From: a virus
IMG/VR virus record: IMGVR_UViG_3300046782_000740
Span: 1 to 62,775 of that record
DNA length: 62,775 nucleotides
Strand: one strand, 5' to 3'
Shown here: in pieces, positions 48,092 through 57,353 of the stretch
Numbering within the stretch: the first letter of the stretch is position 1
Layout of the letters: every line of letters starts with the position of its first letter
Notes under the pieces: generated by a model
What the model saw: only the letters and a program-made list of their open reading frames with translations
What the model was told of the DNA's origin: nothing
Database searches by the model: none
Translations under genes and position numbers: made by a program

Positions 48092-50065
48092 TCATCGCCG
48101 CTGCTCGGTGCAGTACATGGTGCCGTAGCTGATCGTGCTCACTCCTGCGTTCATGTTGAGAAAGACGGCAACGCGATGACTACCAGCCGGCATCGTGTAG
48201 TACACAACGCCCGACGCGGAGCAATAGTAGTTCGCGCCTGGGGTGTGGATGACGTGCGTTCCAACCCACAGTCCGCCGTCGATGCCGATGCCGAGATTGA
48301 TAATGGCCCCGGCTATGGAGTTGTAGAACGAGAGGCTCCACTCAATCCGCACGTTCAGTCCACCGGTGTACGTCCCGATGACCGCCACCGACGTCTCCAG
48401 CCAGCCGGCAGCGCCGGTTGACCAGCCGCCGCCAACGCCATTGAATGACCCTATGATCGCTTGCGCCGCGCCAGCCGCGAGCATCGGCGTGGTGACCGAG
48501 CCAGCAGGCAGAGATAGGGAGTTGGTGGCGGTTATCCCATAAGCCTGGAAGTTGCCCCAAGCAGTCAGGCCACTGGTCATCGTCACCGCACCGGTGTAGT
48601 CGATGATCACTGCGTCGGTGAGCGCGGCGTCGGTGACGACGCGCCGCGTGGCAATGTTCAGTGAACCCAAGCTGTTGGGTTGACCGTTCGCCAGGAAGCC
48701 TTTGATGCCTGCAAAGGCGATGTTGTTGCCAGCACCAAACAAAAGCACCCCGCCGTTGCCTGCGTTCTGGTTCGTGTCGTGCAGTGCGAGCAGCCCCCCG
48801 CCGACGGTCAGCCCCAGGCCGCTGGTGTTGTTGTAGCCAGCCCAGGTGGTGGCCCCCACGCCGTAAATCTCCGCCTGGGCATTCGTAGCAGAGCCGCCGC
48901 CGACCGTTAGCAGGGGCGTGACCATGCTGGTACCGGCGTATACCGTACGCGGCCTCTGGCTAGGCCAGCCGACATCCATCTGGTTGTCCTGCCCCGGTAC
49001 CCAGTGACCCGCGTTTCCCTCCACGCCCCACTTGGTCGCGGCGTTGACCTGAAGCCTGACCGCGCTACCCGACGTGATGAAGAACGTGTTGCTGCCAGCG
49101 TCCCAGATCATCGGGCGAGCCACACCAGTACCGTTGGCCTGGACTCCGATAGCTACCTGATTCGCCGCCCAGTTGATCCTGAAGCGCTCCCAGTTGTTGG
49201 CGTCGGAGTACGTGTTGTAGATGTACAGACTCTGTGCGTTCAGCCCGTTGCGCTGCTCCACCACGTTGCCAGCCGGAGCCAGCAGTGGGGTATCGACCAG
49301 TGGCGTGACCACGCTGGTGCCGGCGTAGATGGTGCGGGGTCTCGATGCTGCTGCGGCGCCGATGTCGTAGGTGTTGTCGGTGTTCCACATCAGCGTGTTG
49401 TTGAGCAGCGTCACGCCCGCGTTGTACAGACCGACGTTTCCGGCGCCTGACTGGTTGCTGATGTACACACCGTAGGCAATGCTGACCCCCGCAACGCCCT
49501 GGTTGTCCACGTATAACCCGTACATGCTCCCGACCCCGCTGCCGGATCCTAACGACGGTGCTCCCGCACGCAGCACATACCCACTGGTCAGGTTGGCCGC
49601 GACCGCTGTCGTATGCAGCCTGGCATAGACGCCGTAGAACGTGCCGAATGCAACAGCCGGAACCACAGGATCGACCTGAACCCCGTAAAAGAGGCTGCCG
49701 CTGAAGCTACTGCTGGGACTGCCGATGTACAGGGACGAAGAAGTCAGCCCCCCACTGCCAATACCCACGTTGCCAGTCAGGTTGCTGCCACCAGTCACGT
49801 ACAGCGTGTTGGTGACCCTTAGCTGTCGGCCCACATATACGTCGCGCGGCCTGCTCGCCGCCGTGGCGCCAATGTCGTAGGTGTTGTCAGGGCTGAACGT
49901 CAGGTTCTGCGTCAGCGGCAGCGTGAGCCCCCCGCCACCCCCCGACTGGTCTGCCCAGCCCATGGCGTAGTCGACGCTTGAGTTCTTGACCAGCACCTGA
50001 CCGGTCGTGCCGCCCATCGGAATGGGGTTCTTGAGGTCGAGGTTGGTGACAAGCTGGCGGGACAT
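48092..50065 (-). CDS. Modular tail fiber (657 aa)
   Basis: Contains several copies of a module like TFSPDNTYDIGA..RPRDVYVG, at about residues 55-80, 240-262 and, degraded, 355-375, linked by beta-rich shaft segments. The C-terminal about 130 residues form a globular domain with aromatic strands. The same module occurs in the fiber at 50485-52113. Repeats of this kind occur in fibers of many environmental phages. Probably a trimeric fiber or spike; no depolymerase motif recognised. Confidence 0.8.
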   Translation of the reverse strand: MSRQLVTNLDLKNPIPMGGTTGQVLVKNSSVDYAMGWADQSGGGGGLTLPLTQNLTFSPDNTYDIGATAASRPRDVYVGRQLRVTNTLYVTGGSNLTGNVGIGSGGLTSSSLYIGSPSSSFSGSLFYGVQVDPVVPAVAFGTFYGVYARLHTTAVAANLTSGYVLRAGAPSLGSGSGVGSMYGLYVDNQGVAGVSIAYGVYISNQSGAGNVGLYNAGVTLLNNTLMWNTDNTYDIGAAAASRPRTIYAGTSVVTPLVDTPLLAPAGNVVEQRNGLNAQSLYIYNTYSDANNWERFRINWAANQVAIGVQANGTGVARPMIWDAGSNTFFITSGSAVRLQVNAATKWGVEGNAGHWVPGQDNQMDVGWPSQRPRTVYAGTSMVTPLLTVGGGSATNAQAEIYGVGATTWAGYNNTSGLGLTVGGGLLALHDTNQNAGNGGVLLFGAGNNIAFAGIKGFLANGQPNSLGSLNIATRRVVTDAALTDAVIIDYTGAVTMTSGLTAWGNFQAYGITATNSLSLPAGSVTTPMLAAGAAQAIIGSFNGVGGGWSTGAAGWLETSVAVIGTYTGGLNVRIEWSLSFYNSIAGAIINLGIGIDGGLWVGTHVIHTPGANYYCSASGVVYYTMPAGSHRVAVFLNMNAGVSTISYGTMYCTEQRR

Positions 50066-50080
50066 CTGGGCTCCTGGGGT

Positions 50081-50488
50081 TTACCGTGGGTGGGCCGCTG
50101 TAGGCACGAAGAAGAGGTACTGGTAGATCTGGATACTGCCGGACACGAAGTACGACTGCGACCACGCCATGTACCACTGCGTGCTCGCGGCCATGTCCGC
50201 GTAATACGCATAGCCCCAGTTCATGTCGTTGCCGGAGTACGCCTTGAGTTGCTTGGTGGGCGCCATTTGGTTGCCGCCGTTGAGTCGAACAGCGATGTTG
50301 AAGCTCGGGTTGTCCTCATTGGTTGAGAGGTTGCCCGTCATGCTCACGTAGAACATCCAGCGCCCAACACGGTCGGTGTAGATCGGCACCGCATTCTGAC
50401 CACCGGAGCCAGTGCCGATGTTATAGCCACCCTGATTGGAGATCTGGATGGGCGGTTCAACCGGAAACTTGCTAGGCAGGTAGGTCAC
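50081..50488 (-). CDS. Small fiber-cluster protein, beta-rich (135 aa)
   Basis: Starts MTYLPSKFPVEPP and has Gly/Asn/Tyr-rich, beta-strand-like sequence with many aromatics (WGYAYYADM, WYMAWSQSYF). Size and place between two fibers suggest a separate fiber head or chaperone. Overlaps the preceding stop (ATGA). Confidence 0.7.
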   Translation of the reverse strand: MTYLPSKFPVEPPIQISNQGGYNIGTGSGGQNAVPIYTDRVGRWMFYVSMTGNLSTNEDNPSFNIAVRLNGGNQMAPTKQLKAYSGNDMNWGYAYYADMAASTQWYMAWSQSYFVSGSIQIYQYLFFVPTAAHPR

Positions 50489-52113
50489 ATGATCATCCAG
50501 CCGACGTAGCCAGAACTTGCAAATACCGTGATCGACTCCCCCTGCTGAAGCGTATACGGGTTGACCCAGCCCGTGGAGTAGATGCCGTTGCCATTGGTGA
50601 CATACACGTTGAACGCCGCGCCGGTAACGTTCTTGACGTAGTACACTCTCCCATACACGTAGTTCAGGTCTGGCAGGTAGACATAGGTGCCGGTGTTGAT
50701 GACCGCGAGATCGGTGGTGACGCCGAGCGTGACGTTGCCGCCAGTCTCCACGCGGTAGAGCATGTCGGCACGCTGGTGCGACTGGAGCAGTTCGTTGGGA
50801 GCGTAGGAGCCCGCGTAGAAACGCGGCCCGATGGTGTCGCCGAACGTGATCCCGATGCCGTAGGTGGTGTTGTAGATCCCACAGGCGCCGTTCATTCGCA
50901 TCCAGCCCAGGTGCTGCACCCCGTCGGCCATCGTGCAGCTAGCCCCGATTGCCGCGTTGTTGAGCGGGCCGTTGCAGTTGATCGTGGCTGCCGCTAGCGG
51001 GCCAGGCGTCACCGTCAGGTTGTTGGCCGCAACGTAGGACGAGCCGTAGTCCGAGAGTACCCCGCCGCCTGGGAACTTGATTGAGCCCGTGACCGTGATC
51101 CCCGTGGAGTCAACCATCAGTCGCTGCGCATGCGAAGCCGGGTTGGCACCTGCCGCAACGGTGTTGAAAGTCATTATCCCAGCGCCGATGACGATCAGCG
51201 ACGAGGCAGCCGACGTGTCGTAGCGCATCCAGTTGGTGCCGTCGAAGTAGGCATTGCTGGTCAGGTTCACGCCGACCTTGCCGCCTTCGAGGATGGCCGA
51301 CGTGGGCGACTCGATGACCAGATAGTTGGCAGCGCCAGGCGCGATGTGCAGGATCGGCGCGTTTACCCCAGCGGGACCAATGGCGAGCGTACCCGGCACC
51401 GTAGCGTTGTGGCTCAGGTACAGGTCGCGCGGCCTGCTCGCTCCGCTCGCGCCGATGTCGTATGCGCCGTCAGGGCTGAACGTCAGGGGCTGGCCCAACG
51501 GCAGCGTGATCCCCCCAGACTGTGCCGCCCAGGCCACGTTGTAGTCCGCAGTCGCGCTCTTCTGCAGCACCTGACCGACGGTGCCGCCTGCTGGCACGGC
51601 GCCTGGGCCGACGAACGACGTGGCCGCATAGACCGTGCGCGGCCTGCTGGCGCCAGCGATGCCGACGTCGTAGGTGTTGTCTGGCGAGAACAGCAGGGAG
51701 GCAGCTAGCGTCGTTGCACCCAGGCTGGTCTGTCCCGTCACAGCCAACGTACCGGCAACCGTCGCGTTGCGGCCCAGGAACAGGTCACGCGGTCTACTTG
51801 CAGCGCTGGCACCAATGTCGTAGGTCGCATCGGGGCTGAACGTCAGGGGCTGACCCAGCGGCAACGTCACCCCCAGGTTGAGGGTGGTCCACCCAACGGC
51901 ATAGTTGGTAGCGCTGGTCTTGGCCAGCACCTGGCTGGTCGCGCCGCCGGTAGGTACCGAGCCAGGCCCGCTGATAGAGCCTGTGACCTGTAGCGTGTTG
52001 GCGATAGTGACAGGCTGATCGGCCATCACCCCGGTCAACAGGTCGGCGTACTGTTTGATGTCAGCGTGGGCGATGAGGCCCTTGTTGATCAGTCGGCTGG
52101 TGTCGAGGGGCAT
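50485..52113 (-). CDS. Modular tail fiber (542 aa)
   Basis: Start at the ATG at 52113, four bases after the nozzle gene's stop; upstream codons of this frame are a shadow. N-terminal anchor MPLD..., DIKQYADLLTG, ADQPVT matches the 507-aa fiber. Three copies of the SPD-x-x-YDIGA..RPRD module lie at about 75-180, then a beta-rich shaft and a globular C-terminus ending in an aromatic strand (ASSGYVGWMIM). Probably a tail fiber. Confidence 0.8.
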   Translation of the reverse strand: MPLDTSRLINKGLIAHADIKQYADLLTGVMADQPVTIANTLQVTGSISGPGSVPTGGATSQVLAKTSATNYAVGWTTLNLGVTLPLGQPLTFSPDATYDIGASAASRPRDLFLGRNATVAGTLAVTGQTSLGATTLAASLLFSPDNTYDVGIAGASRPRTVYAATSFVGPGAVPAGGTVGQVLQKSATADYNVAWAAQSGGITLPLGQPLTFSPDGAYDIGASGASRPRDLYLSHNATVPGTLAIGPAGVNAPILHIAPGAANYLVIESPTSAILEGGKVGVNLTSNAYFDGTNWMRYDTSAASSLIVIGAGIMTFNTVAAGANPASHAQRLMVDSTGITVTGSIKFPGGGVLSDYGSSYVAANNLTVTPGPLAAATINCNGPLNNAAIGASCTMADGVQHLGWMRMNGACGIYNTTYGIGITFGDTIGPRFYAGSYAPNELLQSHQRADMLYRVETGGNVTLGVTTDLAVINTGTYVYLPDLNYVYGRVYYVKNVTGAAFNVYVTNGNGIYSTGWVNPYTLQQGESITVFASSGYVGWMIM

Positions 52114-52117
52114 CAGA

Positions 52118-54172
52118 TCACTTCGCGTCGTAGAGTGCCAGCGGCGTGTCGTAACCGAACAGCGCGGCCTGGTCCGGGTGATTGGTCGGGTCGGAGGTCC
52201 AATCCATGTCGTACACGAAGTCGCCCGTACGGGCCTCGCCTTCGAGGTACTCCAGCAGCGTCCAGTCGAGCACCCACTCGGGGGTCTTGTCGGGCTCGCG
52301 CAGCGCTTCCTGCTGCTGCAACTTGAGCACGCGCACCTGAAAGGCGTCGCTCCAGGGATCCTGATACGGCACCGGTACACCCATCCTGCGGATGTGCCAG
52401 CTATGCGCGATCTGCAGGTAGGGGTTCTGAAGGTCGTCGGCCAGCGTGCTGAAGGAGCCCGACGGCAGGCGCGTCTGGAGCACGAACAGACGGTACACCT
52501 TGGTGTTCAGCGAGACGCGCAGCGAGAACCCCCACAGCTTGGGGGTCAGCGCGTGGTCGTCGGTGAAGAACCAGATGCGCAGCGCGATGCGCTTCGCTGT
52601 AGTCCCCAGCGCGAATCCGACCTCGTCACCGGGTGACTGGTTGACGATGCCCAGCGTGATGTAGTCCCCGCCGTCGATGCTCGCGTCGATCTGGTGGTAC
52701 TGGCTCAGGCCCACCAGATTGTCCGAGATGACGCGTACCGAGAAGCCGATCTTGTCCTCGTCGGGGAACCCCAGGTCGATGTCGGGGACGTCGATGTAGC
52801 CCTGCATGGCGTAGCGGCAGTTGGGATCGTCGATCTCCGAGTCGCCGTCGAGCGGCAGCACGATCTCGGCGACGTTGGTCCCAGCGCTGAACAACAGGAT
52901 CGGGTTACCCGGAAAAAGGTGGGTCACCCCCATGGCCTGCACAGTGGTGTGGCCCAGGTACAGGTAGGTGTGCGGGGCGCCCGTCGACTGGTCGTTGCGG
53001 TATATCCACGTCTCGCCGTTGCCGTTCTGGACCGCGTAGTACAGCCAGCGGGACGTGCCCAGGATGGCCGTGACGATGCCGCGTGCGTTCGGCGGACGCC
53101 TGAAGTCCGCCGACCACGGGGCGATGCACGACGCCGTACCGGAGAACTGGTCGGCGGGGGCGTACTCCCACAACGATCTCTCGCGCGGGAAGACCAGCGT
53201 CATCGAGCCGCGCTGTTGGTCTGAGCCAGAGGCCAGGAGCCACTTGACCGGGTTGCAGTTGGTGTTCATGCGCGAGTCGAACGGGATCAGGTCGTGGTAG
53301 ACGGCGGTGTTGTCGATGCAGCCCAGCGCGTCGATCTTGCCCACGTACACGATCACCAGCCCGCCGCCTGGCGCCAGCGAGTTGACCAGCGTGTCGCCCG
53401 TCGAGACAGGCTTGGAGTACAGCGTACCCGGCTGGGTGCTGGACATGACCCTGAAGTAGTCACCTGTGCCTGGCCCGCCGACGATGTAGTTGGTGGCGTG
53501 GTCAGACGTGTAGGCCCACACGTACAGCGGCTGGACGTTGCCTGGCTCGCTGGCGTCCTGGGTCACGGGGGTGATCACGCCGCCCGCGCTGACCGCGACG
53601 GCGGTCGTCGCCGAGCCGAAGCCGATGATCAGGATCCCGCCGTACACGCCGCACGCCGTGGGGCGCGGGTTAGCCTTCCCGGTGACGGTCACCAGCAGCG
53701 TCCAGGGCCCCGTCGGCCCCTTCTGGTAGATGCGCGTGTCGGCGCCCGCTGGCGCCACGCAGAGCACCCGCTTGGGGCTGCCCGCGACGTCAGACCGATA
53801 GTCCTCACCGATCCATACGGCTGGTCCGGTGGCGCCGACCAGCGGCTGGAAGAGCACCTCGGGGCTGAGCACCGCTGGCGTGAACGCCGTGTTGACGTTC
53901 GACGTCTCGGTGTACAGCGTCATGAAGTTCTGCGGGTCGCCAGGCGCGTCGGAGTAGCGCCGCAGCCCCGCCCCTCCGACGAACGCGGCTACCGAGTGGG
54001 CGCTCTCGTACGGATTGAAGTCGGCGTACTTGAGCGTGCCCTGGCTGACCTTCTCACCGAACCGGTCTGCCTCCTCGACGCTGTACTTGCCAGGCACAAG
54101 CTGCATCGGCATGTCGTCGATGACGACCTGATCGGGCTGCCCCGGGGTAGGGAACGGCCACGGCATCGCCAT
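52118..54172 (-). CDS. Tail nozzle-like protein, tail tubular protein B analogue (684 aa)
   Basis: Beta-rich, with repeating short strands and aromatic residues that suggest a beta-propeller or platform fold. Size and place, after the connector-like gene and before the fibers, match podovirus nozzle proteins (T7 gp12-like). It would form the tail end to which fibers attach. No sequence motif proves it. Confidence 0.65.
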   Translation of the reverse strand: MAMPWPFPTPGQPDQVVIDDMPMQLVPGKYSVEEADRFGEKVSQGTLKYADFNPYESAHSVAAFVGGAGLRRYSDAPGDPQNFMTLYTETSNVNTAFTPAVLSPEVLFQPLVGATGPAVWIGEDYRSDVAGSPKRVLCVAPAGADTRIYQKGPTGPWTLLVTVTGKANPRPTACGVYGGILIIGFGSATTAVAVSAGGVITPVTQDASEPGNVQPLYVWAYTSDHATNYIVGGPGTGDYFRVMSSTQPGTLYSKPVSTGDTLVNSLAPGGGLVIVYVGKIDALGCIDNTAVYHDLIPFDSRMNTNCNPVKWLLASGSDQQRGSMTLVFPRERSLWEYAPADQFSGTASCIAPWSADFRRPPNARGIVTAILGTSRWLYYAVQNGNGETWIYRNDQSTGAPHTYLYLGHTTVQAMGVTHLFPGNPILLFSAGTNVAEIVLPLDGDSEIDDPNCRYAMQGYIDVPDIDLGFPDEDKIGFSVRVISDNLVGLSQYHQIDASIDGGDYITLGIVNQSPGDEVGFALGTTAKRIALRIWFFTDDHALTPKLWGFSLRVSLNTKVYRLFVLQTRLPSGSFSTLADDLQNPYLQIAHSWHIRRMGVPVPYQDPWSDAFQVRVLKLQQQEALREPDKTPEWVLDWTLLEYLEGEARTGDFVYDMDWTSDPTNHPDQAALFGYDTPLALYDAK

Positions 54173-54175
54173 GGG

Positions 54176-55138
54176 TTAGCCGCCTCGAATGAAGGAGCTA
54201 CTCTTGAACGCTCCCAGGTAGCGCCAGTCCTCGGGCGATGGGAACGCCATCGCATCGCCGTGGCCAGGCGTGACGATGCGCCCTGGCTGGTGGCTCGGAG
54301 AGTTGACCAGCACATCGTTCTTCTGGCGCTCCAGACGGTCCATGGCCTGCTGCCTGATGCGCTCCGCCTCACCCGTGGGGATGCGGTTCGACAGGCTGTC
54401 GTTGAGCCTGAACTCTGCCCAGTCGTAGATCCACTCCAGCGCGCCGCCCTCCCACTTGCCTGCGATGGCCAGCACGTCGGCATCGGTACGCAGCGTGGGG
54501 TAGAAGCCCTCGCCGAAGATGCGCAGCTTGCGGTCTGGCGGCGGCAGGATGGCGAACTCGATGGCCCACGTCTCATGCCCTGTGTTGTCGACCCAGCGGC
54601 GCGGGCGCCAGTTCAGGTACTCCGCGTCGGCGTACGGGTAGCCGATCTGATCCTCAGACGTGTTGATCTGAATCTCTAGCCGGTAGATGTTCGCCCAGTT
54701 CTCTGCCGGATCGGGGTAGTAGATCCACGTGTTCGTCGCCGTGTGGACCGTCTCGTCGACGATCTGGCGGTACCACGTCAGGCCAAGCTGGCCGATGGCC
54801 GAGTTGAGCGCCGCCATCTTGCGGTGCCTGGGGAAGCGCATGCTGATCTCGTACTCGCCGCCCGTGATCGGGCTGGGAAAGCCTGGCGAGTACAACTGCA
54901 ACAGGCTCTGGTCAGGGCGCCACTGCTGGCCCCTGCGCTCCAGGCCACGGTTGCCCGCATCCTGGCTGCCCTGCGTGCAGTAGATCCAGCCGTTGAACTG
55001 CTGCAACGGCTGCGGGAAGTATTGCAATAGATCGGGGTCGACCATCGACGCCGTACCCCCAGAGTTGGGGGTGGAGATCACCAGATCCCCGAGACGCTCA
55101 GACAGTTCCCGGATCAGCGCCAGTGCTGTCTGCGCCAT
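54176..55138 (-). CDS. Head-tail connector/adaptor-like protein (320 aa)
   Basis: Begins with a helical segment (ALIRELSERLGDLV), then beta-rich sequence with WYRQIVDETVHTATN and a C-terminal helical hairpin (EAERIRQQAMDRLERQ). Order capsid-connector-nozzle-fibers matches podoviruses, where the adaptor (T7 gp11-like) binds the portal. Overlaps the previous gene by 41 bases. Role inferred from place. Confidence 0.65.
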   Translation of the reverse strand: MAQTALALIRELSERLGDLVISTPNSGGTASMVDPDLLQYFPQPLQQFNGWIYCTQGSQDAGNRGLERRGQQWRPDQSLLQLYSPGFPSPITGGEYEISMRFPRHRKMAALNSAIGQLGLTWYRQIVDETVHTATNTWIYYPDPAENWANIYRLEIQINTSEDQIGYPYADAEYLNWRPRRWVDNTGHETWAIEFAILPPPDRKLRIFGEGFYPTLRTDADVLAIAGKWEGGALEWIYDWAEFRLNDSLSNRIPTGEAERIRQQAMDRLERQKNDVLVNSPSHQPGRIVTPGHGDAMAFPSPEDWRYLGAFKSSSFIRGG

Positions 55139-55481
55139 CCTGCTGCATCTCCTGTCGCACAGTGGGATCCCAACTCATCTGCGGGATCAGCGGCGGCTCG
55201 GTGGCAGGAGGCTCAGGCGGAGGGTAGTCGTCGGGGATCAGGAGTTCGGCAGCGACCCGCTCCCCCACCTCGGCCATCCAGCCCTCCAGCCACGACATCG
55301 CGTACGGCGTGAACACGATCTTGACGTCCGGGCGGCGCATCATCGCCATCAGGTCGGTATCGACCTTGAGTTCCGCGTGGCCCTGCATGAAGCGCACGGT
55401 ACGCCCAGGCGTGCTGGGCATCATGATGCTGCGCGCGGGCAGCACGTACGCGTCGGCGAGGGACTGCGGGTGGGTGATCAT
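55098..55481 (-). CDS. Small head-tail region protein (127 aa)
   Basis: ATGA overlap with the previous gene. Mixed alpha/beta with a Pro/Glu-rich C-terminal 40 residues (PPPEPPATEPP). Possibly a head-completion protein; no family recognised. Confidence 0.65.
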   Translation of the reverse strand: MITHPQSLADAYVLPARSIMMPSTPGRTVRFMQGHAELKVDTDLMAMMRRPDVKIVFTPYAMSWLEGWMAEVGERVAAELLIPDDYPPPEPPATEPPLIPQMSWDPTVRQEMQQDGADSTGADPGTV

Positions 55482-55687
55482 GCTTGCTCAGGAGGCACGA
55501 ACCGCCGCACCGGTGGCAATGGCTGCTGCGGCACCAGGGTGCGGAAGCCGTGCTTGCTGGCAGTGTACAGGGCCTGCTCGCACGTCAGATCCTGGCCGTG
55601 CGAGACGCACGGCCAGCGCGTGTGGTTGACGTTGTTGTCCAACGTCATCAACCCGATGTGCTCAGGGTTTGCGTTCCTGACGATCAT
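55478..55687 (-). CDS. Small protein of unknown function (69 aa)
   Basis: ATGA overlaps on both sides. Two Cys (WPCVSHGQDLTCEQA) and a Pro-rich end. No family recognised. Confidence 0.6.
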   Translation of the reverse strand: MIVRNANPEHIGLMTLDNNVNHTRWPCVSHGQDLTCEQALYTASKHGFRTLVPQQPLPPVRRFVPPEQA

Positions 55688-56001
55688 TCGTGACCGAACG
55701 CTAACGCATACCGGTCCCTGTACGCATCCGACGGGACCGACACGAAGCGTCCCTTACCCGCGCCTGCGGTCAGGTTCAGCGGCGTGCGCCCGTGAGCGTG
55801 GTCCTTTTCTTGCCCTGTGGTCGTGGTGCGCGTCCACGTCGCTCCGCAGCCGCCCTCCCTGCGGTCGGCGCTGAAGATCGACCAGTCGTGGTACTGCTCG
55901 ACGCGCTCGCCGTGACCGGTCCCTTCGGACCGGTGCGCGGCGTCTACTTCGAGGCAGCCATCGGCGGGGCAAACATCGTAGTAGTCCCCGTCTTTGCTCA
56001 C
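55684..56001 (-). CDS. Cys/His-containing protein downstream of capsid (105 aa)
   Basis: ATGA overlap with the capsid stop. Has CPADGC and a later Cys with several His, perhaps a zinc site, then a Gly/Lys/His-rich stretch. Ends in a helix (SDAYRDRYALAFGHE). No family recognised. Confidence 0.65.
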   Translation of the reverse strand: MSKDGDYYDVCPADGCLEVDAAHRSEGTGHGERVEQYHDWSIFSADRREGGCGATWTRTTTTGQEKDHAHGRTPLNLTAGAGKGRFVSVPSDAYRDRYALAFGHE

Positions 56002-57221
56002 GACTGGCTGGACCCCACCTCACCCCGGAACAGCCAGGCGTTGCGCGTGCGGGAGTAGCCCTCGATGCCGTACCAGCCGAACGTCAGGAACCGACCGAGT
56101 CGGTCGAACGGACCCGTCACGACGGTTTCGCCGTACGGTCCGGTCCAGTCGGAACTGGCCTTGGTCACGCTGTTGGGGCCGAAGACAGGCACGGGGAACA
56201 CACTGTTGGCGTTGTTCACGACGGCGCCAGAGGCATGCGCGAAGCGCAGCCCAGCCGCGTCGCCAGGACCGGGATCGAGCGCGAAGCCCGTGACCGTGGT
56301 GCCAGCCACGCCGGTAACCATGAACAACTCGTTCGAGTCACTCCACGTGTTGCCAGGCTCGGCGGCGTCCTGAATCGCCAGCCACTGGCCGATGGCGATG
56401 TTGGTGCCGAGCGCGACGCTGAGCGTGGTGTCACCGGGGTTGGCAGCCGACGCGAGCGTGGTCGCTACCGCGCTGGTGGCTGCAGCGCCTGCGCCCCAGA
56501 AGCCCTTGGCGTTGGCCGTCACGACCATGCGCAGGCCAGCCCAGTAGGCAAGCTCGCCGTTGAACAGGATCTCCGGGTGGGAGTACAGCGCCATCGTGCG
56601 CAGCCCGCCGTTGGTCGGATCCTGCATCAGGTCGTAGAAGACGAACGGGTGGATGGCCGTGCACACGGCACCGTCCTCGTACAGCGGCATCTTGGCCGAG
56701 CGCGCGGCGACCAGGCTGAGCAACTCGATGAACCTGATGGTCATCTGATCAGCGGTCTGCGTCTGCCCAGCGAACTGCACCCTGGCGTTGTGCTTGTTCT
56801 GGAACCATACCCGGGAGCCCTGCCCGAAGACGGCCCGCGCGATGTAGTCGTAGCTCTCTGCCAGGTTGTAGCCGTTGATGTACGCGGCCTGCTTGTACAC
56901 GTCGGCGTACGCCGTGGCGACGAGGAACTTGGTGACCTCAATCGCGTTGCCGTACTCGCTGAGCGTGACGACGACCTCGGAGCCGCGCATCTGCTGCGGC
57001 GCCACGTCGATCAACTCGTCGAGCACAGTGGGGTTCGGCTGCAGTGATTCGATGATCGGGAAGTTCTGGCTGATGCCGCGCTGCCCGTTCATGATCGGGC
57101 CCTTCAGGTCGCAGAACTGGTCCCAGTACAGGACGCTCTGGCCCTGGATATAGAAGTCGGCGTCATACATCGCCTTGACTTCCGGGGCCAGGGCGACGGT
57201 GCCGGTCGTACCTTGTGGCAT
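55998..57221 (-). CDS. Major capsid protein, N4 gp56-like family (407 aa)
   Basis: Acidic start, then LPYWDQFC-like region near residue 35 and repeated strands with the N4 gp56 family pattern: ISQNFPIIESLQPN, PQQMRGSEVVVTLSEYGNAI, a helical stretch around ATAYADVYKQAAYINGYNLAE, and AIHPFVFYDLM. A Gly/Thr/Ala-rich insert at about 265-320 (ANPGDTTLSVALG) may be a surface domain. Forms the head shell. Typical length for the family. It follows the scaffold and a 42-aa gene. Confidence 0.88.
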   Translation of the reverse strand: MPQGTTGTVALAPEVKAMYDADFYIQGQSVLYWDQFCDLKGPIMNGQRGISQNFPIIESLQPNPTVLDELIDVAPQQMRGSEVVVTLSEYGNAIEVTKFLVATAYADVYKQAAYINGYNLAESYDYIARAVFGQGSRVWFQNKHNARVQFAGQTQTADQMTIRFIELLSLVAARSAKMPLYEDGAVCTAIHPFVFYDLMQDPTNGGLRTMALYSHPEILFNGELAYWAGLRMVVTANAKGFWGAGAAATSAVATTLASAANPGDTTLSVALGTNIAIGQWLAIQDAAEPGNTWSDSNELFMVTGVAGTTVTGFALDPGPGDAAGLRFAHASGAVVNNANSVFPVPVFGPNSVTKASSDWTGPYGETVVTGPFDRLGRFLTFGWYGIEGYSRTRNAWLFRGEVGSSQS

Positions 57222-57224
57222 GGT

Positions 57225-57353
57225 CTAACCCTTCTTCTTCACTTTTTTGTTCTGGGAGGACCAGGGCTTACCCTTGCCCCTCCCCACCGGTGGTTTGCCG
57301 TAGCTGGGCTTGACCTGTGCCGACAGTGCCTGGGTTCCAGTCGTGCCTGGCAT
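57225..57353 (-). CDS. Basic microprotein between scaffold and capsid (42 aa)
   Basis: ATG overlaps the scaffold stop (TAATG). Lys/Gly/Pro-rich (VKPSYGKPPVGRGKGK, ending KKVKKKG). Not long enough to fold; may be a minor head protein or a DNA-binding peptide. The dense packing supports it. Confidence 0.6.
   Translation of the reverse strand: MPGTTGTQALSAQVKPSYGKPPVGRGKGKPWSSQNKKVKKKG

Noticed and set aside
50485-52380. A fiber start at 52380
   Set aside because: The first 89 codons are a shadow of the nozzle gene; the ATG at 52113 begins the sequence that matches the other fiber's anchor.
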